Part shown: in pieces, positions 1-8,618 of the stretch
Layout: each line of letters begins with the position of its first letter
Position numbering within the stretch: position 1 is the stretch's first letter
NCBI RefSeq assembly: GCF_003096355.1
Contig: NZ_QEKI01000005.1
Location: forward strand, 186,001 to 250,000
Source of the DNA: Pontibacter virosus
Lineage (GTDB): Bacteria; Bacteroidota; Bacteroidia; Cytophagales; Hymenobacteraceae
DNA length: 64,000 nt
Direction of reading: 5' to 3'
The notes under the pieces: model-generated
Told to the model about the DNA's origin: nothing
Databases searched by the model: none
What the model saw: only the letters and a program-made list of their open reading frames with translations
Translations under genes and position numbers: made by a program

Positions 1-195
1 TATGAATAGCCTGATATAGCCTATTAGCCTTTCGTCGGGAAATAGGGGAGGTTGGTGGAGGGAAATGGGCGTTCGCTTGAGCGAAACAGAAAAGATGCTT
101 TAGCAGGGGCGGCTTAGTAGACTTAATTATACCTGAAGTTGTGCATTCTCAGATATCCGCCTTATTTTAGCGGCATAATTATTCCTGCCCAGGCA

Positions 196-298
196 AATTT
201 TTATAAAGAAGAGGTGAGAGAACAGGCTCTGTGATCCTCTGGCAACCATCTGCATAGAAAGGTGCCAATTCCTGCCCAAGAAAAGGGAAATATAAAAT
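196..298 (+). promoter_or_regulatory. SAM-I (S-box) riboswitch upstream of metZ
   Basis: The leader contains the conserved S-box core in order: an AAGAGG-like P1/P2 start (207-214), GAGAGAACAGGCTCTG (215-232), the strictly conserved GGCAACC (241-247) and AAGGTGCCAATTCCTGC (259-274). A-T-rich arms around 196-204 and 291-298 can extend P1. S-box RNAs bind S-adenosylmethionine and turn off methionine-synthesis genes, which fits the sulfhydrylase starting 11 bases downstream. Because P1 ends close to the start codon, control of translation initiation is plausible (inference). Confidence 0.85.
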
Positions 299-308
299 TA
301 TTACATAC

Positions 309-1478
309 ATGTCCATTCACAACGAAACCAACGCGATCCGGCTACAGGCCGACAGATCGCACCACCGGGAGCACTCGGTGCCGCTTTACCTTACCTCCAG
401 TTTTGTGTTTGAGAGCGCCGAACAGGCCCGCGCCGTATTTGCCGAGGAAGAGGAGGGGAATGTGTACTCCCGCTATTCCAACCCCAATGTAGACGAACTG
501 CTGGCCAAAATGTGCCACCTCGAGAAAGCAGAAGAAGGCGTTGCCTTTGCTTCCGGCATGGGGGCTATTTTCTCCAGCCTGGCGGCCCTGCTGCAGGCGG
601 GCGACCACGTGCTGGCCGGACGTGCGGTGTTCGGGTCCACCCACCAACTGCTGTCCAAAGTGCTTCCCAAGTGGGGCATTTCATACTCCTATGCCGATGT
701 GGCCGACCCGGACGGATGGGAGCGGCTCATTACTCCCGCCACCAAGGTGATCCTGATTGAAACGCCCTCTAACCCCGGGCTGGAACTGATCGACCTGGAG
801 TGGCTGGGCGAACTGAAGCGTAGGCACAACCTGGTGCTGATCGTTGACAACTGCTTTGCCACCCCGATCCTACAAAACCCCGTGGACTACGGCGCCGACA
901 TCGTGGTGCATTCTGCCACCAAGTACATCGACGGGCAGGGACGGGTGCTGGGAGGTATAGCCGTCGGACGTAAAGACCTGATCGCGGAAATCCGCTTCTT
1001 CTCCCGCCATACGGGGCCGGCCATGTCGGCCTTCAATGCCTGGGTGCTGTCCAAGAGCCTGGAAACGCTGCAGCTGCGGGTGGAAAAGCACTGTGATAAT
1101 GCCCTGCAACTTGCAGAAGCGTTGGAAGGGAACCCTGCACTGGAGCAGGTGCGCTACCCTTTCCTGAAATCTTTCCCGCAGTACGAACTGGCCAGAAAGC
1201 AAATGAGAAGGGGTGGTGGCATTGTGACCATTGCCGTGAAAGGCGGATACGAGGCGGCAAAGCGTTTCCTGGACAATCTGCGCATGGTGAGCATCAGCGC
1301 CAACCTTGGCGACACCCGCACCATTGTCACGCACCCGGCCTCTACCACCCACTCCAAACTGACCGAGGCGGAGCGTCAGGCGACCGGCATCACGCCCGGG
1401 CTGGTACGCATATCGGTCGGGTTGGAAAACGTGGATGATGTGGTAGCGGATGTGCAGCAGGCACTGTCGAAGGTATAG
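309..1478 (+). CDS. metZ: O-succinylhomoserine sulfhydrylase (PLP-dependent, MetZ type)
   Basis: This 389-residue protein belongs to the Cys/Met-metabolism PLP enzyme family. Visible signatures are YSRYSNPN (53-60), the PLP-stacking region ASGMGAIFSS (81-90) and the Schiff-base lysine K205 in HSATKYIDGQGR. Enzymes of this group convert O-succinyl- or O-acetyl-homoserine plus sulfide to homocysteine in the cytoplasm. The length is normal for the family. The SAM-I riboswitch immediately upstream strongly supports a methionine-pathway role. Cystathionine gamma-synthase or gamma-lyase is the main alternative; the GQGRVLGG stretch after K205 favours the sulfhydrylase. The stop codon lies inside a GGTATAG word. 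Confidence 0.88.
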   Translation: MSIHNETNAIRLQADRSHHREHSVPLYLTSSFVFESAEQARAVFAEEEEGNVYSRYSNPNVDELLAKMCHLEKAEEGVAFASGMGAIFSSLAALLQAGDHVLAGRAVFGSTHQLLSKVLPKWGISYSYADVADPDGWERLITPATKVILIETPSNPGLELIDLEWLGELKRRHNLVLIVDNCFATPILQNPVDYGADIVVHSATKYIDGQGRVLGGIAVGRKDLIAEIRFFSRHTGPAMSAFNAWVLSKSLETLQLRVEKHCDNALQLAEALEGNPALEQVRYPFLKSFPQYELARKQMRRGGGIVTIAVKGGYEAAKRFLDNLRMVSISANLGDTRTIVTHPASTTHSKLTEAERQATGITPGLVRISVGLENVDDVVADVQQALSKV

Positions 1479-1501
1479 CGGCTGCTGATATTCTCAAAGC
1501 G

Positions 1502-1540
1502 GAACGGGCCTTCCCACAGATTTGAAGAAAAGGCCCGTTC
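1502..1540. terminator. Bidirectional intrinsic terminator
   Basis: An 11-bp perfect stem (1502-1512 with 1530-1540, GAACGGGCCTT) is followed by TGTTT. It lies between the convergent metZ and osmC-like genes and could serve both. Confidence 0.75.
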
Positions 1541-1560
1541 TGTTTATAAGGTATGAAGAG

Positions 1561-1974
1561 CTACACTATCTCAAAAGAATGCGTGATCGTGGCAGTCTTG
1601 TACAGGATAGCGGCCACAGAGCAGTACTTCTCCAGCGATAGCTCAACCGCACGGCGCACTTTGTCCTCGTCCAGCTGGCCCCCTAACTTGAAGTGAATGT
1701 GGATGGTGCTGAACAGGTTGAACTCCTGTACCTTCTGGCGCTCGGCCTTCACGTTGATGTCAAAGCTTTCGATCGGCTGGCGCTGCTTTTTAAGGATGCT
1801 GATGATATCGATGGCGCTGCAGCCACCCAGGCCCATGAGCATCAACTCCATTGGGCGGGCACCCTGGTTGTGACCCCCGATCTCGGGGTTGGCATCTATG
1901 TTAATGGCTACATTGGCAGCGCCTCTGGCTTCAAAATGATAGTCCTGGTCTACGCGGGTGAGGTTGATCTCCAT
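1561..1974 (-). CDS. OsmC/Ohr-family protein
   Basis: This 137-residue protein has the two-cysteine layout of the OsmC/Ohr family: C52 in GLGGCSAIDI at the start of the long central helix and C118 in EKYCSVAAIL. In this family the cysteine pair reduces organic hydroperoxides in the cytoplasm. The sequence is closer to the general OsmC/YhfA-like branch than to Ohr proper, so the peroxide substrate is uncertain. It is transcribed toward metZ, with a shared terminator between them. Confidence 0.82.
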   Translation of the reverse strand: MEINLTRVDQDYHFEARGAANVAINIDANPEIGGHNQGARPMELMLMGLGGCSAIDIISILKKQRQPIESFDINVKAERQKVQEFNLFSTIHIHFKLGGQLDEDKVRRAVELSLEKYCSVAAILYKTATITHSFEIV

Positions 1975-2003
1975 GTTGGTCTTTTGGTTTTCTGAGGTCC
2001 TAA

Positions 2004-2019
2004 GGTATACATTTATACC
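2004..2019. repeat. Inverted pair of the GGTATA word
   Basis: GGTATA (2004-2009) and TATACC (2014-2019) form a small 6-bp inverted repeat with a 4-base loop in the intergenic region between two minus-strand genes. It is one of several such pairs in the window. Confidence 0.5.
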
Positions 2020-2037
2020 CTATACACCAAGTCAGGC

Positions 2038-2757
2038 TCAGGCGGCGAGGTGCGTCACATACTTCACCAGCGAGCGCTTGGCGATGGGCAACAGCGCGCT
2101 GTCGAGCGGACAGGGTACTTTGGCGACCACTACAAAGGTGGCGGGGTTGGGCAGTTCCTGGTTTTCTTTGACCAGCTCTACCTTCAGGTTTTCGTAAGTC
2201 TGGGCCAGGCCGCGGCGCACCGTGCGCAGTAGTTGGGTGTTGATGCCCCGGTACTTCTCGTAGGTATTTTCAAAAACGGTGATGCGGTACACGTATACCT
2301 GAGTTTCCTTGCCCGGAAAGGCGTCGAGGAAAAGGTAGCCCTCGTTGAAGTACATCGGCGTAATACCGACCGGGTTGATCTCAAGGTGGCGTTCGATGAA
2401 GTCATACAGCTCCTTGCCCTCGCTCACGGCTTCCGTGAAAAGCGGTGCGGCATACTGGATCACCTCTTCGATCTGGGCCATGGTTTCATCGTCCTCCACG
2501 ATCTTTTCATATACCAGTTCCAGCTTCTCAAAGTCGGCGCGGGTGATTTGCTGCGGAAAGGATTCGTACACTAGTTTCTTGTGCTCCCGCACTTGCTGCA
2601 GGTGGCGGTAGTGCATGATCAGGTCAGAAAAAACAGGGTAGAGGCGCTGCTGCCCGAATTCGGAGCGAACAGCCTGGAGGTAGGCCAGCAAACGATATTT
2701 CTTGTATTCAAAGTCAAGCAATCCTTCTGTCAGCCAGTTGATAGGTAAGTTTTGCAT
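2038..2757 (-). CDS. Conserved hypothetical protein
   Basis: I do not recognise a named family. The open frame extends further upstream, but the ATG at 2757 gives a natural 239-residue protein starting MQNLPINWL and leaves a normal gap to the divergent HPF gene at 2928. The protein is soluble and mostly helical in its N-terminal half, with many charged and aromatic residues (KKYRLLAYLQ). The C-terminal half looks alpha/beta (YVYRITVFEN, FVVVAKVP). There is no signal peptide or membrane segment. It may be a Bacteroidetes-restricted cytoplasmic protein; function unknown. Confidence 0.7.
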   Translation of the reverse strand: MQNLPINWLTEGLLDFEYKKYRLLAYLQAVRSEFGQQRLYPVFSDLIMHYRHLQQVREHKKLVYESFPQQITRADFEKLELVYEKIVEDDETMAQIEEVIQYAAPLFTEAVSEGKELYDFIERHLEINPVGITPMYFNEGYLFLDAFPGKETQVYVYRITVFENTYEKYRGINTQLLRTVRRGLAQTYENLKVELVKENQELPNPATFVVVAKVPCPLDSALLPIAKRSLVKYVTHLAA

Positions 2758-2927
2758 AACGGTTAGCATTGGGTGAATATGCATAAAAACGAACCGGACG
2801 GATGCTATGTTGCTTCTGAAGGCGGGTTTAAGCTGGTAAACTTTAATGTCTTGCCTCCGTTTAAATTCAGCATTGGGATTCCATATTAAAGGCTTTCCAC
2901 AACCAGAAAATACATACAAGATAGAAC

Positions 2928-3233
2928 ATGAATTATACAGAGAATTTCGAAGGAATCAAGATTGATGTACAGGCTGTAGACATTTCCATTTCGGATGACG
3001 TGCAGCAGCATATCCGCAATGCCATCACCAAACTAAAGCGCCACGCCAAGAAGATTGACTCCGTGGACGTGTATTTTAAAGAAGAGGCCAACCATGCTAC
3101 AGATAGCAAGAAACTGAGCATGCGCGTGGGTATACCTGGCAACGATGCTTTCGCGGAAGACAGCGGCGACAACTGGTATGAATTGCTCAAAAACGTAGAG
3201 GAAAAACTCAAGCGCCAACTCGAGAAAAGATAA
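2928..3233 (+). CDS. hpf: Ribosome hibernation promoting factor (HPF/RaiA family)
   Basis: This is a 101-residue short-type HPF/YfiA protein. The beta-alpha-beta-beta-beta-alpha family pattern is recognisable from IKIDVQAVDISISDDVQQHI through KLKRHAKKIDSVDVYF to the basic C-terminal helix LLKNVEEKLKRQLEKR. Members bind the 30S decoding centre and inactivate ribosomes in stationary phase or stress. It lacks the C-terminal dimerisation domain of long HPF. It is divergent from the hypothetical gene at 2038-2757. Confidence 0.85.
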   Translation: MNYTENFEGIKIDVQAVDISISDDVQQHIRNAITKLKRHAKKIDSVDVYFKEEANHATDSKKLSMRVGIPGNDAFAEDSGDNWYELLKNVEEKLKRQLEKR

Positions 3234-3337
3234 GCCGAGAGGCACCGCAAAGCAGACCCGCTGCAGGACAGGTATAGCACCGGCCGGCAGCGGGTTTGCT
3301 GTTAGGTGTAAGCAGGTATAAGATCATAAAAGGATAT

Positions 3338-4120
3338 ATGGCCACAGGGGATTACAAAGACAAAGTCGTGCTGGTTACCGGCGGTGCGCAAGGTATAGGC
3401 TTAGGTATGGCACAGGCCTTCGGGCAGGCGGGCGCTCAGGTTGTACTCACAGACGCCGACGAGGAAGCTGGGCGTGAAGCCTTACAGCGCTTGCAGGACC
3501 AGAAGCTGAAGGCTATCTTTATACCTGGCGACGTAAGCGCCGAGCATGAAGTAGCTGCCCTGATGGAGAAAGTGCAGGAGAAACATGGCCGTCTGGATGT
3601 GTTGGTGAACAACGCAGGTATAGCCGATCCTTTTGCTGGCAAGCTGGAAGAAATGCTGATGTCGGAGTTTGACAGGATACTGGCTGTGAACCTGCGCGGA
3701 CCGATGCTCTGTGCTAAATATGCCCTGCCGCTGCTGCGCAAAGCAAAACATCCAGCCATCCTCAACATCACGAGCACGCGCGCTTTCATGTCGGAGCCGG
3801 ATACTTTTGCCTACTCAGCCTCCAAAGGCGGACTCGAGGCGCTCACGCATTCCCTGGCCGTGAGCCTGGCACCGGATCGCATCCGGGTCAATGCCATTGC
3901 GCCGGGCTGGATTGAGACGGGTCCCTGGCAAAAAGAACGCGAACGCTACGAACCGCAGCATACACGTGAGGATAAAGAGCAGCACCCGGTTGGCCGGGTA
4001 GGGGAGCCGCAGGATATAGCTGGAGCAGCGCTTTTTCTATGTTCTGAGAACGCCGGTTTTATTACGGGACAGCATTTGGTGGTGGACGGCGGTATGACCG
4101 TAAAGATGATCTATACCTGA
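3338..4120 (+). CDS. SDR-family oxidoreductase
   Basis: This is a classical short-chain dehydrogenase of 260 residues from the ATG at 3338; the frame opens at 3296 but the SDR fold begins only after this Met. It has the cofactor motif TGGAQGIG (14-21), an acidic residue after beta-2 (TDADE) suggesting NAD(H), NNAG (91-94), catalytic Ser near 145, Tyr159 and Lys163 (YSASK), and a C-terminal GQHLVVDGG typical of FabG-like enzymes. The substrate cannot be deduced. The gene ends in a CTATACCTGA word that contains the stop. Confidence 0.85.
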   Translation: MATGDYKDKVVLVTGGAQGIGLGMAQAFGQAGAQVVLTDADEEAGREALQRLQDQKLKAIFIPGDVSAEHEVAALMEKVQEKHGRLDVLVNNAGIADPFAGKLEEMLMSEFDRILAVNLRGPMLCAKYALPLLRKAKHPAILNITSTRAFMSEPDTFAYSASKGGLEALTHSLAVSLAPDRIRVNAIAPGWIETGPWQKERERYEPQHTREDKEQHPVGRVGEPQDIAGAALFLCSENAGFITGQHLVVDGGMTVKMIYT

Positions 4121-4157
4121 ACCTAACAACCTGCATTGGGGTACAACCTCTAAGGAA

Positions 4158-4811
4158 ATGTATAATATGCCTATGGTCAATAGTCCTTATAACCCGGTAT
4201 TGCTATATGTAACAGACCCGATGTGCGCCTGGTGCTACGGTTTCACGCACGTGATCCGCCGTTTGCGCGCTTTGTGGCACGGGCGGCTGACTGTCGAGGT
4301 TATAGCCGGTGGTCTCAATCCTTATGCCCGGGAGCCTATTTCGCGGGAGCAAAAGGAGCGACTAGCCGTGAGCTGGCACCGGGTGCAGGAGCGTACCAGT
4401 CTGCCCTTCAACTATGGACTTTTCCTGCAGGAAGGTTTTGTGTACGACACAGAGCCTGCCTGCCGCGCCCTGCACGTGGTGCGCCGGCTGAGGCCTGCTC
4501 TCACGCTCGAAGTGCTCCGGGCGCTGCACTCCGCTTTCTACGCCGATGGCCTTAACCTGGCAGACCCGCAGGTGCTGGCCCATGTGGTTCGCCCTTTTGG
4601 CATTCAGGAAAACCTGTTCTATACCTTGTTCGAGGCCGATGAGATCAACGACGCGACTGAGAAGGAGTTTGAGTTTGTGGAGATGCTGGGTGTTAAGAAT
4701 CTCCCGAGCGTGTACTTGGAAGGCGGCATGGGGCCCGAGTTGCTCGCCAGCGGCTTTTGCCAGCTCGACGAACTTGAAGGAAGGCTGCTGCAGCACCTGG
4801 AAATGGTATAG
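4158..4811 (+). CDS. DsbA/FrnE-like thioredoxin-fold protein
   Basis: This 217-residue protein opens with DPMCAWCYGF, giving a CxxC active site at C23 and C26 as in the FrnE-like DsbA family and 2-hydroxychromene isomerase relatives. The helical insertion and the C-terminal cis-Pro region (GVKNLPSVYLEGG) also fit. There is no signal peptide, so it should act in the cytoplasm, perhaps in thiol-disulfide exchange. Starting at M4 instead of M1 is possible. It follows the SDR by about 40 bp and may be co-transcribed. Confidence 0.78.
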   Translation: MYNMPMVNSPYNPVLLYVTDPMCAWCYGFTHVIRRLRALWHGRLTVEVIAGGLNPYAREPISREQKERLAVSWHRVQERTSLPFNYGLFLQEGFVYDTEPACRALHVVRRLRPALTLEVLRALHSAFYADGLNLADPQVLAHVVRPFGIQENLFYTLFEADEINDATEKEFEFVEMLGVKNLPSVYLEGGMGPELLASGFCQLDELEGRLLQHLEMV

Positions 4812-4995
4812 GCCTGCACCAAGGTATAAATGGTTGTAAACGATTGGCTTAAGCGTCTGCCAGCAACTGAGAACAGGTAAAGGTAAGTCGCAACCCCTAA
4901 ACTGCCCCATCATATTTTTTGCTTCAATATTAAAAGATATGTATATTTAGCTGTAAATTAACGGCTCAGGCCACGCAGGCCAATACATACCCTGT

Positions 4996-5355
4996 ATGAG
5001 AAGCAAGATATCCACCAACCAGGTCGATGAGTACATCGACAAATTAACTCCTGAGAAACAGCTGTTAGCGCAAGCAGTACGCCAGATCATCAACCAGACG
5101 GCTGCCCACCTGGAAGAGTGTGTGCGCTGGGAAAATCCCTGCTATTTCTTTTACGGTCCCGTTTGCTACTTTGCCTCCTCCCGCAGCGGACTGCACTTCG
5201 GTTTCTTTCGCGGAAAAGAGCTTTCGGACACACACAGGCGCCTGGTAAGCCGCAACGGCCAACTGCCGCACATCAAACTGCGCACGCTCGAAGACATAGA
5301 CGAAGAATATTTTAGTGACCTGGTTCGCCAGGCGGTGCAGCTTAACCAGAATTAG
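4996..5355 (+). CDS. DUF1801 domain protein
   Basis: This 119-residue protein matches the DUF1801 (YdhG/YdeI-like) pattern: an N-terminal VDEYIDKLTPEKQ, then VRWENPCYFFYG, then a beta-rich half (FGFFRGKEL) and a C-terminal helix. The biochemical role of the family is not settled. Its 3' end overlaps the convergent CDF gene by 14 bp (5342-5355). Confidence 0.78.
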   Translation: MRSKISTNQVDEYIDKLTPEKQLLAQAVRQIINQTAAHLEECVRWENPCYFFYGPVCYFASSRSGLHFGFFRGKELSDTHRRLVSRNGQLPHIKLRTLEDIDEEYFSDLVRQAVQLNQN

Positions 5356-6271
5356 AGAGATCCGGTGTGCAGTGCTCCTGGCTGCATTCCTGCCCCGGCA
5401 TTTCCAACTCTACCGTTACGTGGTCTATCTGCGCGTCCTGCATGGCGTTGCGTATGCGCTGTTTGACTTCGTGCGCCTCTTCCAGATTCAGGTTATCTCC
5501 TACAACGGCGTGCATGGTCAGCACATGGCTGATGCCGTCCAGTGTCCACAGGTGCAGGTCGTGTACGGAGCGCACTTCGGGGAGTAGCTCCAGGCGTCGG
5601 CGCACCTCCTGCAGACTGATGTTGGAAGGAGTGCCCTGCAGTAGAATCTGGAGGCCTTTTCGCAGGTTGCGCACTACATTGTAGAGGATGAAACCGGTGA
5701 TGAGCACCGAAAGCAGGGGATCAATGATAGGCCAGTCGAAAAAATAGAGCAGAATACCCCCCACCAGCACAGCTGCCCAGCCCAGCACATCCTCCAACAG
5801 ATGCAGCATCGCCACGCGTTCGTTCAACGAGTCCCCTTTGTTTAGGCGCAGGGCAGCGAATCCGTTTACCAGCACACCCAGGATGGCAAAGCCGATCATA
5901 CCGGGGGCATGCACAGGTTCCGGATTAAACAGACGCGGGATTGATACCCAAAGCACAACACCTGAGCCAAGCAGCAGCACCACTGAGTTGATGACCGCAC
6001 CAAGCAGCGAAAAACGCTTATACCCGTAAGAGAAGTGCTGATCGCTGCCCCTGCTTGATAGGTGCGCAAAATACCAGGCCAGACCCAGTGAAAGGGAGTC
6101 GCCGAAGTCGTGCAGCGCATCTGACAGGATGGCCATGCTGTTGATCCAAAGCCCACCAAACACCTCGATCACGGTAAAGCCCAGGTTGAGGAAAAAAGCC
6201 ACCTTGATGTTGTCGCCTCCGTGGTGATGCTGATGGCCGTGGCCTCCGTGATGGTGATGATCGTGTGCCAT
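5342..6271 (-). CDS. Cation diffusion facilitator (CzcD/ZitB-type metal efflux)
   Basis: This 309-residue protein is a typical CDF transporter. The ATG at 6271 begins MAHDHHHHGGHGHQHHHGG, a cytoplasmic His-rich metal-binding tail. The first transport-site half is in DALHDFGDSL (D51, H54, D55, D58) and the second in HLLEDVLGW. Six membrane segments precede a cytoplasmic ferredoxin-like domain (LPEVRSVHDLHLWTLDG). CDF proteins export Zn2+, Co2+ or Cd2+ in exchange for protons. The frame continues upstream to 7024, but that part is antisense to the response-regulator gene. The gene is divergent from the two-component genes at 6389-8463, which may respond to the same metal (inference). Confidence 0.88.
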   Translation of the reverse strand: MAHDHHHHGGHGHQHHHGGDNIKVAFFLNLGFTVIEVFGGLWINSMAILSDALHDFGDSLSLGLAWYFAHLSSRGSDQHFSYGYKRFSLLGAVINSVVLLLGSGVVLWVSIPRLFNPEPVHAPGMIGFAILGVLVNGFAALRLNKGDSLNERVAMLHLLEDVLGWAAVLVGGILLYFFDWPIIDPLLSVLITGFILYNVVRNLRKGLQILLQGTPSNISLQEVRRRLELLPEVRSVHDLHLWTLDGISHVLTMHAVVGDNLNLEEAHEVKQRIRNAMQDAQIDHVTVELEMPGQECSQEHCTPDLSNSG

Positions 6272-6388
6272 AAAGTGCTTTTCTTCATCTAAAATAGACA
6301 GATCTTGGCGCATCTGCAAACTAGCGGACGGCTCAGTTCTGCAGAAATTGTATCTTGTGCGGGCAAAAACGTAAATAGTGACAGGATT

Positions 6389-7069
6389 ATGAGAATACTG
6401 CTGGTAGAAGACGAACCCAAAGTAGCTTCCTTTATCAAAAAAGGACTGGAAGAGCAATCCTATGAAGTGGACCAGGCCTATGACGGCAATTTTGGCTTGA
6501 AGATGGCGCTGCAAAACGAGTACGACCTGGTTATACTGGACATCATACTGCCGCACATGAGCGGGTTGGAGGTATGCCAGGCTGTCCGGAAGAAAAAATC
6601 GCAGGTTCCCATCCTGATGCTTACCGCGCTCGGCTCCACCGACGACAAGATCACCGGATTGGACGCAGGAGCCGACGACTACCTCACCAAGCCCTTTGAA
6701 TTTAAGGAACTGCTGGCCCGTCTCCGCGCCCTCACCCGCCGGTCGGGCGACAACGGGGGAGGGGAAAAGCTCTCGATCGCGGACCTGGAGATGGACCTGG
6801 GCAGCAAGACTGTGACCCGGGGGGGGAAACCCATCAATCTCACTGCCCGGGAGTTTGCCCTGCTGCACTACCTGCTTCGCAACAGGGGGCGCGTGGTTTC
6901 CCGCATTGATATCACGGAGAACGTCTGGGAGACCTCCTTCGACACCGGCAGTAATGTAATTGATGTGTACATCAATTTTCTGCGCAAGAAAATAGACAAA
7001 GGCTTTCCTGGTAAGCTGATCCATACCCTGGTGGGAATGGGCTATGTGCTCAAGGAGGACGACGCATGA
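6389..7069 (+). CDS. OmpR/CusR-type response regulator
   Basis: This 226-residue protein has a receiver domain starting MRILLVEDEP, with phosphoacceptor D51 in VILDIILP, the conserved Lys in DDYLTKPFEF, and a C-terminal winged helix (LTAREFALLHYLLRN, VDVYINFLRKKID). The ATG at 6389 is the only start that gives a normal receiver N-terminus. It overlaps the kinase gene by 4 bp (ATGA), so the pair is translationally coupled. Similarity is to the heavy-metal CusR/CopR branch. Candidate targets are the divergent CDF gene and the SulP operon immediately downstream of the kinase, whose leader has phased TTAAT repeats. Confidence 0.85.
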   Translation: MRILLVEDEPKVASFIKKGLEEQSYEVDQAYDGNFGLKMALQNEYDLVILDIILPHMSGLEVCQAVRKKKSQVPILMLTALGSTDDKITGLDAGADDYLTKPFEFKELLARLRALTRRSGDNGGGEKLSIADLEMDLGSKTVTRGGKPINLTAREFALLHYLLRNRGRVVSRIDITENVWETSFDTGSNVIDVYINFLRKKIDKGFPGKLIHTLVGMGYVLKEDDA

Positions 7070-8463
7070 CCATCCGGAATAAACTGACCCTGCAGTTTGC
7101 AGGTATATTCGCCCTCATCCTGATCCTTTTTTCGCTGGTGATCTACTATTTCACCTCGATTTACCGGCAGGATGATTTTTTCAAACGCATCGAAGGACGC
7201 GCCTACGACACGGCTGCCCATGTGTTGGAGGCAGACGAAGTAAGCGGAAAAGCCCGTCGCAGCAATCAGATCCGCTATTACCAGGAGCTTCCTTTTGAGA
7301 AGGTGAGCATTTACAGGCAGGATGGCAGCCTGCATTTCTCTGACGGAGACGGACAACTGGAGGTGGCTCCTGATATGCTGGAACGCGTGCGGCAGGAAGG
7401 TATGGTGCAATACACACAGGAAGAGCGCCAGGTGGTGGGGATGCTTTACAAAGACAATGAGGGCGAATTTATCGTGTTTTCCTCTTCTGTAGACGCCTAC
7501 AGTCTGCGCAAACTCCAGCATCTCAAAATTATCCTGATCGTCGGTTTTTTGGGCTCAATGGTAGTGGTGTTGCTGGCTGGCTGGGCATTTTCGCGCGAAG
7601 CTTTGCGCCCCATCACCAAAGTAGTGGGCGAGGTGGAGAAGATCAGTGCCTCGGACCTGCACCTGCGCCTGAGCAATGCAGATGGCAAAGATGAACTGTC
7701 GCACCTGTCCCAGACCTTCAATAAAATGCTGGACCGCCTGGAGATGGCTTTTGAGATGCAAAGCACCTTTGTGTCGAACGCCTCCCACGAACTGCGCACC
7801 CCGCTCACTGCCATGATCGGCGAGCTGGAAGTGGCCCTGATGAAACCCCGTGAGAAAGAAGAGTACCAACGGGTGCTAGCTTCCACCCTCGAAGATGCCC
7901 GTTTGTTGGCTGAGCTTTCAAACGGCTTGCTGCAAATTGCGCAGGCCAGTGTAGATACCTCTAAAATAAAGCTCGCGCATCTGCGCTTTGATGAGTTGCT
8001 GTGGATGGCGCATGAGCAGGCGCTAAAGCGGCATCCGGGTGCGCTGTTTGACATTGATTTTGACAACCTGCCTGATGACGAAGACCGCCTGATTGTAAAA
8101 GGCAACGATGCCTTACTGTTGATCGCGATTGTTAATGTGCTGGAAAACGCGGCCAAGTTCTCACCCAAAGGAGAGTACAGCACCGTGCGGCTTTCGGCTG
8201 ACCGACGGGAGGTGGTGCTACAGGTAACAGACAAGGGAGTGGGCATTGCCCCGCATGACCTGAGACATGTGTTTGTGCCATTTTTCAGGGCGAACAACGT
8301 GCGCAATATTACGGGGCACGGCATCGGGTTACCGCTGACTGAAAGTATCATAAAACTTCACAAAGGCTCTATTTCCATAGATTCCCGTGTAGACGAAGGG
8401 ACGATTGTGACGTTGCGGCTCCCCCAGGCCATCGGATTAATTTCAGCAAAAAACACATTTTAA
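7066..8463 (+). CDS. Sensor histidine kinase (HAMP-HisKA-HATPase)
   Basis: This 465-residue kinase has TM1 at about 12-30, a roughly 120-residue periplasmic sensor, TM2 at about 153-175, HAMP, the H-box SNASHELRTPLTAM with H241, an N-box NVLENAAKFS and G-boxes DKGVGIA and GHGIGLPL. It is the cognate kinase of the regulator at 6389-7069 by overlap and order. The sensor part contains no metal-ligand cluster I can point to, so the stimulus is open. Its stop codon lies inside the first of four TTAAT repeats preceding sulP. Confidence 0.87.
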   Translation: MTIRNKLTLQFAGIFALILILFSLVIYYFTSIYRQDDFFKRIEGRAYDTAAHVLEADEVSGKARRSNQIRYYQELPFEKVSIYRQDGSLHFSDGDGQLEVAPDMLERVRQEGMVQYTQEERQVVGMLYKDNEGEFIVFSSSVDAYSLRKLQHLKIILIVGFLGSMVVVLLAGWAFSREALRPITKVVGEVEKISASDLHLRLSNADGKDELSHLSQTFNKMLDRLEMAFEMQSTFVSNASHELRTPLTAMIGELEVALMKPREKEEYQRVLASTLEDARLLAELSNGLLQIAQASVDTSKIKLAHLRFDELLWMAHEQALKRHPGALFDIDFDNLPDDEDRLIVKGNDALLLIAIVNVLENAAKFSPKGEYSTVRLSADRREVVLQVTDKGVGIAPHDLRHVFVPFFRANNVRNITGHGIGLPLTESIIKLHKGSISIDSRVDEGTIVTLRLPQAIGLISAKNTF

Positions 8464-8497
8464 TTCGTTTTTAATTTAGTTTTAATTTCACCTTAAT
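8460..8497. promoter_or_regulatory. Four TTAAT repeats at exact 11-bp spacing
   Basis: TTAAT occurs at 8460, 8471, 8482 and 8493, i.e. on the same face of the helix, in direct orientation, just upstream of the putative sulP promoter. OmpR-family regulators bind direct repeats with about 11-bp spacing. The regulator encoded directly upstream is the obvious candidate (inference). Confidence 0.55.
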
Positions 8498-8507
8498 ACC
8501 TCCCCCG

Positions 8508-8515
8508 TACATTTG
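8508..8515 (+). promoter_or_regulatory. Bacteroidetes -7 promoter element (TACATTTG)
   Basis: TACATTTG matches TAnnTTTG, about 100 bases before the sulP start. It sits 11 bases after the last TTAAT repeat, where an activator would be placed. The same CGTACATTTGT word occurs at 58187-58197 downstream of another phased array. Confidence 0.55.
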
Positions 8516-8618
8516 TGAGCATAAGGTGAGTAATCTGACTTATGTTCCTGCTGCTAGTCTTTTGGCTGGCGCAGGGATGTGAGTTGGAACCTCCTCCTTC
8601 TCTTACATCATCTACTTT

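Noticed and set aside
6272..7024. Upstream extension of the CDF reading frame (minus strand)
   Set aside because: It is antisense to the response-regulator gene, whose protein has all family motifs; the CDF start MAHDHHHH at 6271 is sufficient.
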